Below, piece by piece: positions 6,617 through 14,770 of a stretch of DNA of 17,040 nucleotides (positions within the stretch are counted from its first letter, which is position 1; every line of letters starts with the position of its first letter). The DNA is from Clostridia bacterium (GTDB lineage Bacteria; Bacillota_A; Clostridia; Christensenellales; CAG-138), in the NCBI GenBank assembly GCA_017459315.1, contig JAFUDD010000433.1, positions 1 to 17,040 of the forward strand, in the 5' to 3' direction. Below the pieces are notes generated by a model, which saw nothing but the letters and a program-made list of their open reading frames with translations, had not been told where the DNA came from and did no database searches. Both the position numbers and the translations under genes were made by a program.

Positions 6617-8281
6617 TTATACTGCTTTCCACCGGAACACCTGCGCTTCGTACGGGCGTAGCGTACCGGGCATCGGCGCATCATAGTTGCCAAGCAAACC
6701 TTCCGCACCGTCCGCTTCGTACCCTTTCGGCAGGCGGAACGATTGCGGGCGCTCGGAAAATGAAATCATCACAAGGATGCGCTCGCCGTTATACGTGCGC
6801 GCATAGACATAGCGGCGGCCGGAAAGCCGGTCGTATTCGCGGTAGTCGCCAAACAGCAGCGTATCGCTCGATTTGCGCAGCGCAAGGCAGCGGCGGTAGA
6901 AGTTCAGGATGCTGTTCGGATCCTTTTCCTCGGCCTCGGCGTTGATCGAGGTATAGTTCGGGTTGACGTGGAACCACGGCGTGCCGGTTGTAAAGCCCGC
7001 ATTCGGTTCGGCGCTCCATTGCATCGGCGTGCGGGCGGAGTCGCGGCTCGAAACGTGGATGCGGTGCAGCCGCCACGCCTCGGGGCGCTTGGTAAAGAAC
7101 GAATGGTACATATTGATCGACGCCACGTCGATATACTTGTCAATGGAATCCAGCTCGATGTTCGTCATGCCGAGCTCCTGTCCCTGATAGACGAACGGCG
7201 TCCCCTGCTGAAACAGGTAGCTTGCCGCAAGCGCCGTCGCGGATTCGCGGTAGAATTTTGCGCTGCCGTAGCGGCTCACCACGCGCGGATGGTCGTGGTT
7301 TTCGAGGTACAGCGCGTTCCATGCCTTGCCCGCCAGCGCATACTGCCATCGCGTAAACGCGCGCTTCAGCTTGCGAAGCGAAAAGCGGTGATGGAGGTAT
7401 TCGGTGAGGAAGCAGTCCGCCATCATCGTATCGAACTGGATCATCATATCGAGCACGCGGTTTTCGCCGGTCAGATAGCGCAGCGCCGTTTTCACGGGCG
7501 TCATCGGCGCTTCCCCGATCTGCACCGCGCCGTATGCCTTGGCGACCGCGCGGAACTCGGTCAGGTACGGCACAAGGTTCGGGCCGTCCTTATAGTAGGG
7601 CAGACCGTTGACGGCGGGCAGAAACGGGATGCCGTCGGGCAGCTTTTCGTGCTTGGAGATATAGGTGATCACATCCTCGCGGAAGCCGTCCACGCCCATG
7701 TCGAGCCAAAAGCGCATAATGCTTTTGACTTCCTCGCGCACCTTCGGGTTATCCATGTTCAGATCCGGCTGCTTTTTGGCAAAGACGTGCAGATAGTATT
7801 GCTGCCGTTCCTCGCCGTATTCCCACGCGAGCCCCTCAAACTGGCTGAACCAGTTGTTCGGCGGGCGGCGCCCCTTTTTGCCCCACTTCGGGTCGCGCCA
7901 GATGTAATAATCGCTGTACGGGTTGTCCTTCCCCTTGCGGCTCTCCAAAAACCACGGATGCTCGTCCGAGGTGTGGTTCACGACCAGATCGAGGATCACC
8001 TTCAGCCCGAGCGCGTGCGCCCTGTCCAGCACCTTTTTGAACTGGTCGAGCGTGCCGTAATCGGGATGGATATTGCGGTAGTCGGAAATATCGTAGCAGT
8101 AGTCCGCGTTCGGCGACGGATAGATCGGGCTGAACCAAATGCCGTCCACGCCGAGGCTTTTGATGTAATCGAGCTTATCGTATACGCCGTACAGATCGCC
8201 GATGCCGTCTCCGTTGCCGTCGGCAAAGCTCCGAATCCAGATCTGATACAGCGACAGCCGCCGAAAATCGAATTGTTCCAT
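6617..8281 (-). CDS. GH13 alpha-glucosidase (oligo-1,6-glucosidase-like)
   Basis: This is a 554-residue cytoplasmic glycoside hydrolase of family 13, without a signal peptide. Conserved regions appear in order: QIWIRSFADGNGDGIGDL (13-30, including a calcium-type loop), DLVVNHTSDEHPW (98-110), nucleophile Asp203 in VDGFREDVI, acid/base Glu257 in VQIGEAP, and the third acid Asp330 in ENHDHPR. The residue after the nucleophile is Val, which in this subfamily goes with alpha-1,6 rather than alpha-1,4 specificity; isomaltose-type oligosaccharides, or possibly trehalose-6-phosphate, sucrose or a glucosyl conjugate, are candidate substrates. Length matches the family. Start ATG at 8281 follows AAGGGGA. 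It is the last gene of an esterase-glycosyltransferase-glucosidase operon, 29 nt after the glycosyltransferase. Confidence 0.92.
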   Translation of the reverse strand: MEQFDFRRLSLYQIWIRSFADGNGDGIGDLYGVYDKLDYIKSLGVDGIWFSPIYPSPNADYCYDISDYRNIHPDYGTLDQFKKVLDRAHALGLKVILDLVVNHTSDEHPWFLESRKGKDNPYSDYYIWRDPKWGKKGRRPPNNWFSQFEGLAWEYGEERQQYYLHVFAKKQPDLNMDNPKVREEVKSIMRFWLDMGVDGFREDVITYISKHEKLPDGIPFLPAVNGLPYYKDGPNLVPYLTEFRAVAKAYGAVQIGEAPMTPVKTALRYLTGENRVLDMMIQFDTMMADCFLTEYLHHRFSLRKLKRAFTRWQYALAGKAWNALYLENHDHPRVVSRYGSAKFYRESATALAASYLFQQGTPFVYQGQELGMTNIELDSIDKYIDVASINMYHSFFTKRPEAWRLHRIHVSSRDSARTPMQWSAEPNAGFTTGTPWFHVNPNYTSINAEAEEKDPNSILNFYRRCLALRKSSDTLLFGDYREYDRLSGRRYVYARTYNGERILVMISFSERPQSFRLPKGYEADGAEGLLGNYDAPMPGTLRPYEAQVFRWKAV

Positions 8282-8310
8282 ATTGTTCCCCTTGCTTTGC
8301 AGCGATATTT

Positions 8311-9717
8311 TTATTTCTTCCTGGCGTTCAATTCCCGTTCAAGCTCCTCGGCAAACCTGGCGAACCGCTGTTCGAGCGCGGAGCTGTTCTCCTGGAAGTT
8401 CTCCATCATGCCCACGGCGGTGTCCTTGAAATCGTTGAACAGCTCCCTGCGGATGCGGCGGTGCCGTGCCTGCTCCTCCATCGTCCGCGCAGTCAGCGTG
8501 ACAAGATAATCCGTCGGCAGCTTCTTCTTTTGCAGCGCGCCGGAACGCTTCTTTTCCAGTATCTCGCCATAGCCGCGGTACGCCTCGCCGACGCAGTCCC
8601 GCCACGAAAGATACAGCTCGTCCATCGCGTGCTGCCCCATTTTCTTTAAGCGCGCGGGATCGTCCAAAACACGGTCCAGCAGCGCCGCCATCGCGTCCGC
8701 CGTTTCGGGGATGATAAACCCGTTGCGGCCGTCGGTGATGCCCTCGGCAGCGCAGGAGTTTTCGATCAGTACGCACGCCAGTCCGCACGCCGCGGCCTCG
8801 CGCACGACAAGCCCGTTCGTGTCGAATGTGGAGGGGAACAGGAACAGGTCGGCGCGCGTGTTCCAGGCGCGGAGCACGTCGCGGTCGTAGATCGGGCCGA
8901 CAAAAATGCACTTACCGGGCGTCGCATCGTCCGTCAGGCCAAGTTCGGCCGCCTTCTGCTCGAGCATGTCCCGATCCGGCCCCTTGCCGATAAACACCAT
9001 GCGAAAATCTCGGCCCGCGTCCGACAGCTTTTTCAGCGCGTCGAGGATCAGCGGCAGCCCCTTATAGGTGATCATGCGCCCGACGAACAGCAGCACCGGC
9101 ACGCCGTCCGGCAGGTCATATCCCGCCGTGGCTTTTTGTACGCCCTCGGGATCAACGCGTCCCTTCGGGAAATCGACGCCGTTGTTCATCACGCGGTATT
9201 CGCCGGTAAAGCCGAGCGCCTTCAGGCTTTCACCCGCCCCGCGCGAGACGGTCCAGACCTCGTCGCACGCTTCGATATTGCCGACCATCGCACGGATGCT
9301 TTCGTCCGCCATCGGCTTCAGCTTCATATAGCGCCGGATGTCGATATCGTATTTCGTATGATAGGTAAACACGATCGGCGCGCCGGTTTCCTCCCGCAAA
9401 AGCCTTGCAATGATCGTTGCGGAAGCAGGGCAATGCGAATGGATCACATCGGGCGCGAACGCCGCCAGCTCCGACACCGCCTTGCCGTCGAACGGGTTGC
9501 CCGCGCGGTAGCCGTTTGTGACCGCCGCCGTGTCAAGGCTCGGATAGGCCACGACCGGATAGGCGTACTTTGTATAGTCCGCATCCGGGTACTTCGGCGT
9601 GCCGACGATCACCTTGGCGTCGAAATCCTTTTGCAGGTAGTCCGCATAATTCATCATCACGTTCACAACGCCGTCGATCACGGGAGGGAACGAATCGTTC
9701 AGTAAGCAAACGTTCAT
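8311..9717 (-). CDS. GT4 glycosyltransferase with C-terminal helical extension
   Basis: This is a 468-residue GT-B glycosyltransferase of family 4. The N-terminal domain begins MNVCLLNDSFPPVIDGVVN and includes DVIHSHCP (90-97); the C-terminal domain has LFVGRMITYKGL (210-221), IGKGPDR (243-249) and the donor-binding motif FPSTFDTNGLVVREAAACG (294-312). In the usual E-x7-E motif the first acid is Asp299 and the second Glu307. After the catalytic fold there is a charged helical tail of about 60 residues, likely coiled coil or membrane-associating. The fold resembles diacylglycerol glucosyltransferases and other glycolipid enzymes, but donor and acceptor cannot be read from sequence. The start at 9717 has AGAGAGG (9731-9725) inside the end of the esterase gene; an upstream in-frame ATG at 9753 would lie within that gene and lacks a comparable site. 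Confidence 0.9.
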   Translation of the reverse strand: MNVCLLNDSFPPVIDGVVNVMMNYADYLQKDFDAKVIVGTPKYPDADYTKYAYPVVAYPSLDTAAVTNGYRAGNPFDGKAVSELAAFAPDVIHSHCPASATIIARLLREETGAPIVFTYHTKYDIDIRRYMKLKPMADESIRAMVGNIEACDEVWTVSRGAGESLKALGFTGEYRVMNNGVDFPKGRVDPEGVQKATAGYDLPDGVPVLLFVGRMITYKGLPLILDALKKLSDAGRDFRMVFIGKGPDRDMLEQKAAELGLTDDATPGKCIFVGPIYDRDVLRAWNTRADLFLFPSTFDTNGLVVREAAACGLACVLIENSCAAEGITDGRNGFIIPETADAMAALLDRVLDDPARLKKMGQHAMDELYLSWRDCVGEAYRGYGEILEKKRSGALQKKKLPTDYLVTLTARTMEEQARHRRIRRELFNDFKDTAVGMMENFQENSSALEQRFARFAEELERELNARKK

Positions 9718-9721
9718 AGCA

Positions 9722-10654
9722 TTACCTCTCTGTATATTTCCGGAAGAACGCACATTCGTCGTCGTTGCATTGCACGCCTGTCGGGTTCTTCACATTGACA
9801 TGAAAGACGTGCGGTGGCTTGTTCGCTTCGTCGCCGTAGATATGCAGCTCGGCGGTGACGCCCTTCGATTGCAGAAAATCATACATCGGTTCGGCATAGG
9901 GCAGACACATATCCCCGGTCGCGCTCATCACAAAGGCGGGCGGGAAGTCCGCCGTGATGTAGGGGAAGATATCGAGCTGCGACCTTTGGCTTTCGTCCGC
10001 GAGATAGTAGGCTAAAATCCCGTCCATCCCGGACTGATCGTAGACGCCGCAGTTCAGCGCCGTCGCGCGGAGCGTAAAATCCGGGATCGAAAGGCCGAGA
10101 AGCGCAGCGTATGCGGGGTTCGTGACCGCCGTGGTATACTGCGCATTCAGCTGCGCGCCCGCGCTGTCGCCCACGAAGAAGATATTGTTCGTGTCGATAT
10201 GGTATTCGTCCGCGTGCGCCGATACAAAGCGCATCACGCTGTTCGTGTCCTCAATCGCCGCCGGATAGCGGTTTTCGGGCGCGAGGCGATAGGAGAAATT
10301 CACGACCGTGTACCCGTGCTCGGCAAGCTGCATCCCGTAATACTGATAGATCTCCTTGGAGCCGTAGGTCCACCCGCCGCCATGGATGCTTACGATGGTC
10401 GGCAGCTTTTCGGTCGTGCCCTTGGGATAATAGATATCGAGCACCTGCAGCCTGTCCTCGCCGTAGCGAATGTTGTCCACGCGCGTAACATCCTCCGGCG
10501 ACTGCAAACCGAGATCACGGAAAAAGTCCGAGATCCCGAATAGGATCCTTGTCCAGCGGTACGACGGCAGCTTCATCAAAATCACCCCCACGATCAGCAG
10601 TACAGCGACCGCCGCGAGCGCGACGATCCATCCCTTTTTTCGCTTTGTTTGCAT
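9722..10654 (-). CDS. Membrane-anchored alpha/beta hydrolase (HSL-type esterase/lipase)
   Basis: This is a 310-residue esterase of the hormone-sensitive-lipase type. An N-terminal basic stretch followed by a hydrophobic helix (about 9-28) forms an anchor with the enzyme probably outside the membrane. The oxyanion motif HGGGW is at 91-95 and the nucleophile elbow GDSAG at 162-166 (Ser164). The C-terminal part VMSATGDMCLPY should hold the acid, and PHVFHVN near the end the histidine. Carbohydrate deacetylases and acyl-ester hydrolases share this architecture. It is the first gene of the operon, ends 4 nt before the glycosyltransferase start, and has a GGAGG site 4 nt before its ATG. Its position suggests removal of acyl groups from the same glycan or lipid on which the other two enzymes act, but that is inference. 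Confidence 0.88.
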   Translation of the reverse strand: MQTKRKKGWIVALAAVAVLLIVGVILMKLPSYRWTRILFGISDFFRDLGLQSPEDVTRVDNIRYGEDRLQVLDIYYPKGTTEKLPTIVSIHGGGWTYGSKEIYQYYGMQLAEHGYTVVNFSYRLAPENRYPAAIEDTNSVMRFVSAHADEYHIDTNNIFFVGDSAGAQLNAQYTTAVTNPAYAALLGLSIPDFTLRATALNCGVYDQSGMDGILAYYLADESQRSQLDIFPYITADFPPAFVMSATGDMCLPYAEPMYDFLQSKGVTAELHIYGDEANKPPHVFHVNVKNPTGVQCNDDECAFFRKYTER

Positions 10655-10669
10655 AGCGCCTCCGATAAA

Positions 10670-10681
10670 ACCCGGCCGGGT
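10670..10681. promoter_or_regulatory. 12-bp perfect palindrome in the esterase leader
   Basis: ACCCGGCCGGGT is a perfect palindrome located about 14-25 nt downstream of the esterase -10 element, between the start of transcription and the ribosome binding site. Its position suits a repressor operator. No regulator gene adjoins it, so the call rests on symmetry and location alone. Confidence 0.35.
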
Positions 10682-10695
10682 ACGTTTTCGCTTCT

Positions 10696-10724
10696 ATTAT
10701 ACGCTTTGTGCCTGCCGTGCGCAA
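10696..10724 (-). promoter_or_regulatory. Promoter of the esterase-glycosyltransferase-glucosidase operon
   Basis: On the minus strand TTGCGC (10724-10719) and a perfect TATAAT (10701-10696) are separated by 17 nt. Transcription would begin near 10689, leaving a short leader that contains the palindrome at 10670-10681. Confidence 0.65.
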
Positions 10725-10757
10725 GACAAAATGCACCGCGCTTCGGCAGGGAATCCC

Positions 10758-10786
10758 TTGCACTTAACGGTTTTGCATGGTAAACT
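10758..10786 (+). promoter_or_regulatory. Promoter of the cysteine desulfidase gene
   Basis: TTGCAC (10758-10763) and TAAACT (10781-10786) are 17 nt apart, and the latter is preceded by TGG, an extended -10. The dyad AGGGA-A-TCCCT (10748-10758) touches the -35 and could be an operator. The promoter is divergent from the esterase promoter; the two -35 elements are about 34 nt apart. Confidence 0.5.
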
Positions 10787-10822
10787 GTACGTAAAAGGAA
10801 CCGCACACGGAGGGGAATGTGC

Positions 10823-12085
10823 ATGGAGTGGGAACGGGAGTATTGCGCGATCCTGCATGAGGAGCTGCGTCCGGCGATGGGCTGTACCGAGCCGATTGCG
10901 CTCGCCTACGCGGCGGCAAGGGCGCGGGCGGTGCTGGGACGGCTGCCGGAACGCGTTCGTGTCGAGGTATCCGGCAATATTCTCAAAAATGTCAAAAGCG
11001 TCGTCGTGCCGCACACCGGCGGCCTGCGGGGGATCGCGGCGGCCGTCGCCGCGGGCATTGTCGCCGGGGACGAGACAAAGGAGCTCGAGGCGCTGTCCTG
11101 CGTGACCGAAGAACAGATCGTCGCCCTTCGCGCGTATGCCACCGCCACGCCGATCGAGGTGGAGCATATCGAGACGCCGCACATCTTCGATATGCGCGTG
11201 ACCGTATTCGCGGGCGCGGAAACCGCGACGGCGCGGATCGCGGATCATCACACGAACATCATCTGTCTGGCAAAGAACGGCACGGTGCTGCTCGACCGGC
11301 CGTGCGTCAAGCGTGACGACGGCCTTGTGGACCGGTCGTGTCTCACGATCGAGCGCATCGTGCGCTATGCCGACGAGGCCGACCTTTCGACGGTCGCGGA
11401 CGTGCTGGAGCAGCAGATCGCCTGCAACATGGCGATTGCAAGGGAGGGGCTTTTGCACGACTACGGCGCCAATATCGGCAAAACGCTGCTCAAGGGGCAC
11501 GAAACCGATCCGGCCTACCGGATGCGGGCGTATGCCGCCGCGGCAAGCGACGCGCGTATGAACGGCTGCGAGCTGCCCGTGGTGATCAATTCCGGCAGCG
11601 GCAACCAGGGCATCACCGCGTCGGTGCCGGTCATCGTCTGCGCCGAGGACAGGGGCGTTCCGCATGAAACGCTGCTGCGGGCGCTGCTTGTATCAAACCT
11701 TGTCACGACGCACCTCAAAACCGGGATCGGGCGGCTTTCGGCCTACTGCGGCGTCGTCAGCGCGGGCTGCGGCGCGGCGGCGGGGCTGTGCTACCTCATG
11801 GGCGGGCGGTATGATGAGATCGCGCACACGGTCGTCAATGCGGTTGCAATGGATTCCGGTATCATCTGCGACGGCGCAAAGGCCAGCTGCGCCGCCAAAA
11901 TCGCCTCCGCCGTGGATGCGGGGCTTTTGGGCCTTGCGATGTACCGAAACGGCAACCAGTTTTTCGGCGGCGACGGCATCGTGAAAAAGGGCGTCGAGAA
12001 TACCATCGACAGTGTCGGCCGTCTTGCCCGCGTCGGCATGGAGCAGACGGATAAGGAAATCATCAAGCTGATGCTGGAAACGTAA
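10823..12085 (+). CDS. cyuA: L-cysteine desulfidase (CyuA/YhaM, UPF0597 family)
   Basis: This is a 420-residue protein of the serine-dehydratase-alpha-like UPF0597 family. Characterised members (CyuA, archaeal L-cysteine desulfidase) use a [4Fe-4S] cluster to break cysteine into sulfide, ammonia and pyruvate. The conserved cysteines are visible: Cys21 in PAMGCTEP, Cys309 and Cys316 in CGVVSAGCGAAAG, and Cys349 and Cys356 in CDGAKASC, the last pair with the spacing expected for cluster ligands. INSGSGNQG (256-264) is another family hallmark. The start at 10823 is preferred to the in-frame ATG at 10817, because GGAGGGG ends at 10815: this gives 7 nt spacing for the later codon and only 1 nt for the earlier. 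It is a single-gene unit with its own promoter and terminator, likely serving cysteine catabolism or detoxification. Other dehydratase substrates cannot be excluded. Confidence 0.9.
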   Translation: MEWEREYCAILHEELRPAMGCTEPIALAYAAARARAVLGRLPERVRVEVSGNILKNVKSVVVPHTGGLRGIAAAVAAGIVAGDETKELEALSCVTEEQIVALRAYATATPIEVEHIETPHIFDMRVTVFAGAETATARIADHHTNIICLAKNGTVLLDRPCVKRDDGLVDRSCLTIERIVRYADEADLSTVADVLEQQIACNMAIAREGLLHDYGANIGKTLLKGHETDPAYRMRAYAAAASDARMNGCELPVVINSGSGNQGITASVPVIVCAEDRGVPHETLLRALLVSNLVTTHLKTGIGRLSAYCGVVSAGCGAAAGLCYLMGGRYDEIAHTVVNAVAMDSGIICDGAKASCAAKIASAVDAGLLGLAMYRNGNQFFGGDGIVKKGVENTIDSVGRLARVGMEQTDKEIIKLMLET

Positions 12086-12097
12086 GCACAGGTGAAC

Positions 12098-12124
12098 AGC
12101 GCCGGGCTCTGCCCCAGCTTTTTT
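12098..12124 (+). terminator. Intrinsic terminator after cyuA
   Basis: An interrupted stem, AGC plus GGGC pairing with GCCC plus GCT around a TCT loop, has a small internal loop and is followed by six T residues (12119-12124). It begins 13 nt after the stop codon, a typical Rho-independent layout, although the stem is imperfect. Confidence 0.6.
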
Positions 12125-12139
12125 GCTGTCCCGCGTCAC

Positions 12140-12169
12140 TTGACGGCGTCGCCGCCGGTGCGGTATAAT
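12140..12169 (+). promoter_or_regulatory. Strong sigma-A-type promoter of the UvrA-like gene
   Basis: TTGACG (12140-12145) and a perfect TATAAT (12164-12169) are separated by 18 nt. Transcription should start near 12176, leaving a leader of about 37 nt that consists almost entirely of the UUCG-capped hairpin and the ribosome binding site. Confidence 0.8.
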
Positions 12170-12180
12170 AACGAAAAATC

Positions 12181-12200
12181 GACCGCTTCGGCGGTCTTTT
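12181..12200 (+). promoter_or_regulatory. UUCG-capped leader hairpin with T4 tail
   Basis: GACCGC and GCGGTC form a perfect 6-bp stem closed by the exceptionally stable C(UUCG)G tetraloop, followed by TTTT. It lies between the promoter and the GGAG ribosome binding site (12202-12205). It could be a 5' stabilising structure or a short attenuator; in that position it could also stop read-through from cyuA. Confidence 0.6.
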
Positions 12201-12212
12201 CGGAGAAATCGC

Positions 12213-14711
12213 ATGGAACACAAATCCATTCCCGACAACATCGAGATCCGCGGCGCGCGGGTGCATAACCTTAAGAATCTGGACGTGGACATCCCGCTGC
12301 ATGAGATTGTCGGCATCGCGGGCGTTTCCGGCTCCGGCAAATCCTCTCTCGCGCTCGGCGTGCTGTATGCCGAGGGGTCGCGGCGGTACCTTGAATCGCT
12401 GTCCACCTATACACGGCGGCGCATGACGCAGGCGGCCAAGGCGCAGGTGGACGACGTGCGCTACGTTCCCGCGGCGCTCGCGCTGCATCAGCGCCCCGGC
12501 GTGCCGGGCATCCGCAGCACGTTCGGCACGATGACCGAGCTTCTGAACAGCCTGCGTCTGCTCTTTTCGCGCTGCGCGCATTATCGCTGCCCGAACGGAC
12601 ATACCGTGCCGCCGACGCTCGATTTCGCCGCCGAAAAGGAGGTGCGCTGTCCGGTCTGCGACGCGGTCGTGCCGGTGATCGGCGCGGAGGAAATGGCGTT
12701 CAACAGCGCCGGCGCGTGCCCGACCTGCGGCGGCACCGGCTCGGTGCGAACGGTCGATATGGCAACGCTTGTCCCGGATGAAAGCCTCACGATCGACGGC
12801 GGCGCCGTCGCGCCATGGAACAGCCTGATGTGGTCGCTGATGACCGACGTTTGCCGCGCCATGGGCGTGCGGACCGACGTGCCGTTTGCCGAGCTGACCG
12901 ACGCGGAAAAGGAGATCGTCTATCACGGCCCGAAGGTGAAAAAGCACATCTTTTATAAGGCGAAGGGCGCGGACAGCGTCAGCGCCGGCGAGATGGATTT
13001 CACCTATTACAGCGCGACCGAAACCGTGCTGAACGCCCTGCACAAGGTCAAGGACGAAAAGGGCATGAAGCGCGTGGAAAAGTTTTTGAAGGAGGACGTC
13101 TGTCCGGACTGCGGCGGCACCCGCCTTGCTGCCCGCTGCCGCGCGCTGAAAATCGCGGGCGTGTCGCTCGATGCCGTCTGCACGCTTCCGCTGCACGAGC
13201 TGATCGACTGGGTCAAGGCCGTGCCGAATACCCTGCCCGAACCGATGCGGCCGATGGCGGTCAATATCGGCGAAGCGTTTTTGCACACCGCCAAAAGGCT
13301 TGTCGATCTCGGCCTCGATTATCTGTCGCTCGACCGCGCGGCGGCAACGCTTTCGACCGGAGAGCGGCAGCGGACGCAGCTTGCCCGCGCCGTGCGCAAC
13401 CGCACGACCGGCGTGCTGTATGTGCTCGACGAGCCGTCCATCGGCCTGCATCCGGCGAATCTCGAAGGACTGACCGGCGTGATGGACGACCTTGTGGCCG
13501 ACGGCAATTCGGTCGTGCTCGTCGATCACGATACGCAGGTGCTTGCGCACGCGGACCATTTGATCGAGCTCGGCCCCGAAGCCGGGGCGGGCGGCGGCCG
13601 TGTTGTCGCTGAGGGCACGGTCAAGGCGCTCACCGAAAACCCCGCGTCGCTGATCGGGCCGTTTCTGCGGCCGGACGCCGCGGCGCTGCCGCCAAAATCG
13701 GTTGAAAGAGAACGCCTGTTCGAGCTTGGCATGATCCGCATGCAGACGGCGGCGATCCATACGGTACAGCCGCTTTCCGTGCGTTTTCCCAAAGGACGCC
13801 TGTCGGTCGTGACCGGCGTTTCCGGCTCCGGCAAAACGACAATGGTGCTCGAAAGCCTGATCCCCGGCCTTTCAGCAAAGCTCGCCGGGGCGAAGCTGCC
13901 TGCGCACGTCCTTTCGGTCGAAGCCGAGGGCATCGAGACGGTCAAGCTGATCGACGCAACGCCGATCGGGATCAACGTGCGCTCGACGGTCGCCACCTAC
14001 GCGAACGTCCACGACGAGCTGCGAAAGGTCTACGCCAAGACGAAGGACGCCAAGGCAAGGGGCTTTTCGGCAAGCGATTTTTCCTACAACACCGGGCGGC
14101 TCCGCTGCCCGACCTGCGACGGTACCGGCACGATCAGCCTCGATGTGCAGTTTTTGCCCGACGTGGACGTGCCGTGTCCGGACTGCGGCGGCTCCCGCTA
14201 TCAAAAGGACGCCTATGCGGTGCGCCGCCCCAAAAAGGACGGCACGGCGGTCTCGCTGCCTGCCTTGATGGCGGCAAGCGTGGATGAAGCCATGCAGATT
14301 TGTGACGACCTGCCCGCGGTCAAGAGCCGCCTTGCCGTGCTGCATGAGCTCGGCCTCGGTTATCTCACGCTCGGCGAGGAAACGCCGAGCCTGTCCGGCG
14401 GCGAAGCGCAGCGGCTGAAGCTGGCGAGCGAGATGGGCAGGGGCCAGTCCGACGCGATCTTTGTGTTCGACGAGCCGACCATCGGCCTGCACCCGCTCGA
14501 CGTGCAAACGCTGCTCGCGGTGTTCCGCCGTCTGATTGACTTCGGCGCAACGGTCATCGTGATCGAGCACGATCTCGACGTGATCCGGCATGCGGATTAC
14601 GTGGTGGACATGGGCCCGGGCGGCGGCAAGCTCGGCGGACGCATCGTCGCCGCCGGCACGCCGGAGGAGATCAAGGCCTGCCCGGACAGCGTCACAGGCC
14701 GGTATCTGTAA
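12213..14711 (+). CDS. UvrA-family ABC ATPase lacking the UvrB-binding domain (UvrA2-like)
   Basis: This 832-residue paralogue of excinuclease subunit A is shorter than the usual 940 or so. It has two ABC modules: Walker A GVSGSGKSS (37-45) and GVSGSGKTT (535-543), Walker B VLYVLDEPSIGLH (401-413) and IFVFDEPTIGLH (749-760), and signatures LSTGERQ (380-386, altered from LSGGEAQ) and LSGGEAQ (727-733). Zinc cysteines are at 146/149/169/172 and 632/635/655/658. Between the first ATPase part (ending near RLLFSR, 115-120) and the first zinc module only some 25 residues remain where canonical UvrA has the UvrB-binding domain of about 115 residues. It therefore probably does not load UvrB; related class II proteins such as DrrC are linked to DNA-drug tolerance. 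No uvrB or uvrC is adjacent. The start ATG follows GGAG. It is a single gene with its own promoter. Confidence 0.9.
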   Translation: MEHKSIPDNIEIRGARVHNLKNLDVDIPLHEIVGIAGVSGSGKSSLALGVLYAEGSRRYLESLSTYTRRRMTQAAKAQVDDVRYVPAALALHQRPGVPGIRSTFGTMTELLNSLRLLFSRCAHYRCPNGHTVPPTLDFAAEKEVRCPVCDAVVPVIGAEEMAFNSAGACPTCGGTGSVRTVDMATLVPDESLTIDGGAVAPWNSLMWSLMTDVCRAMGVRTDVPFAELTDAEKEIVYHGPKVKKHIFYKAKGADSVSAGEMDFTYYSATETVLNALHKVKDEKGMKRVEKFLKEDVCPDCGGTRLAARCRALKIAGVSLDAVCTLPLHELIDWVKAVPNTLPEPMRPMAVNIGEAFLHTAKRLVDLGLDYLSLDRAAATLSTGERQRTQLARAVRNRTTGVLYVLDEPSIGLHPANLEGLTGVMDDLVADGNSVVLVDHDTQVLAHADHLIELGPEAGAGGGRVVAEGTVKALTENPASLIGPFLRPDAAALPPKSVERERLFELGMIRMQTAAIHTVQPLSVRFPKGRLSVVTGVSGSGKTTMVLESLIPGLSAKLAGAKLPAHVLSVEAEGIETVKLIDATPIGINVRSTVATYANVHDELRKVYAKTKDAKARGFSASDFSYNTGRLRCPTCDGTGTISLDVQFLPDVDVPCPDCGGSRYQKDAYAVRRPKKDGTAVSLPALMAASVDEAMQICDDLPAVKSRLAVLHELGLGYLTLGEETPSLSGGEAQRLKLASEMGRGQSDAIFVFDEPTIGLHPLDVQTLLAVFRRLIDFGATVIVIEHDLDVIRHADYVVDMGPGGGKLGGRIVAAGTPEEIKACPDSVTGRYL

Positions 14712-14725
14712 ATCGAATCCGAACA

Positions 14726-14758
14726 GCGGCACGGAGGGAATCCCTTCCGTGCCGCTTT
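14726..14758 (+). terminator. Terminator of the UvrA-like gene
   Basis: GCGGCACGGA (14726-14735) pairs perfectly with TCCGTGCCGC (14746-14755), with an inner GGG/CCC extension, one bulged T and an AAT loop. Three T residues follow. The stem starts 14 nt after the stop codon. The T-run is short but the stem is long and GC-rich. Confidence 0.65.
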
Positions 14759-14770
14759 GCGTCCGTAAAC

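Noticed and set aside
6605..6620. T6 run after the glucosidase gene as a terminator
   Set aside because: No convincing stem precedes it on the minus strand; only a 4-bp TTCC/GGAA hairpin further upstream.
6968..8509. Long plus-strand open frame opposite the GH13 gene
   Set aside because: It mirrors the glucosidase codons, crosses into the next gene, and shows no recognisable domain.
12063..13760. Long minus-strand open frame opposite the UvrA-like gene
   Set aside because: It covers the promoter and terminator region of the sense genes and has the arginine/histidine-rich composition of an antisense shadow.
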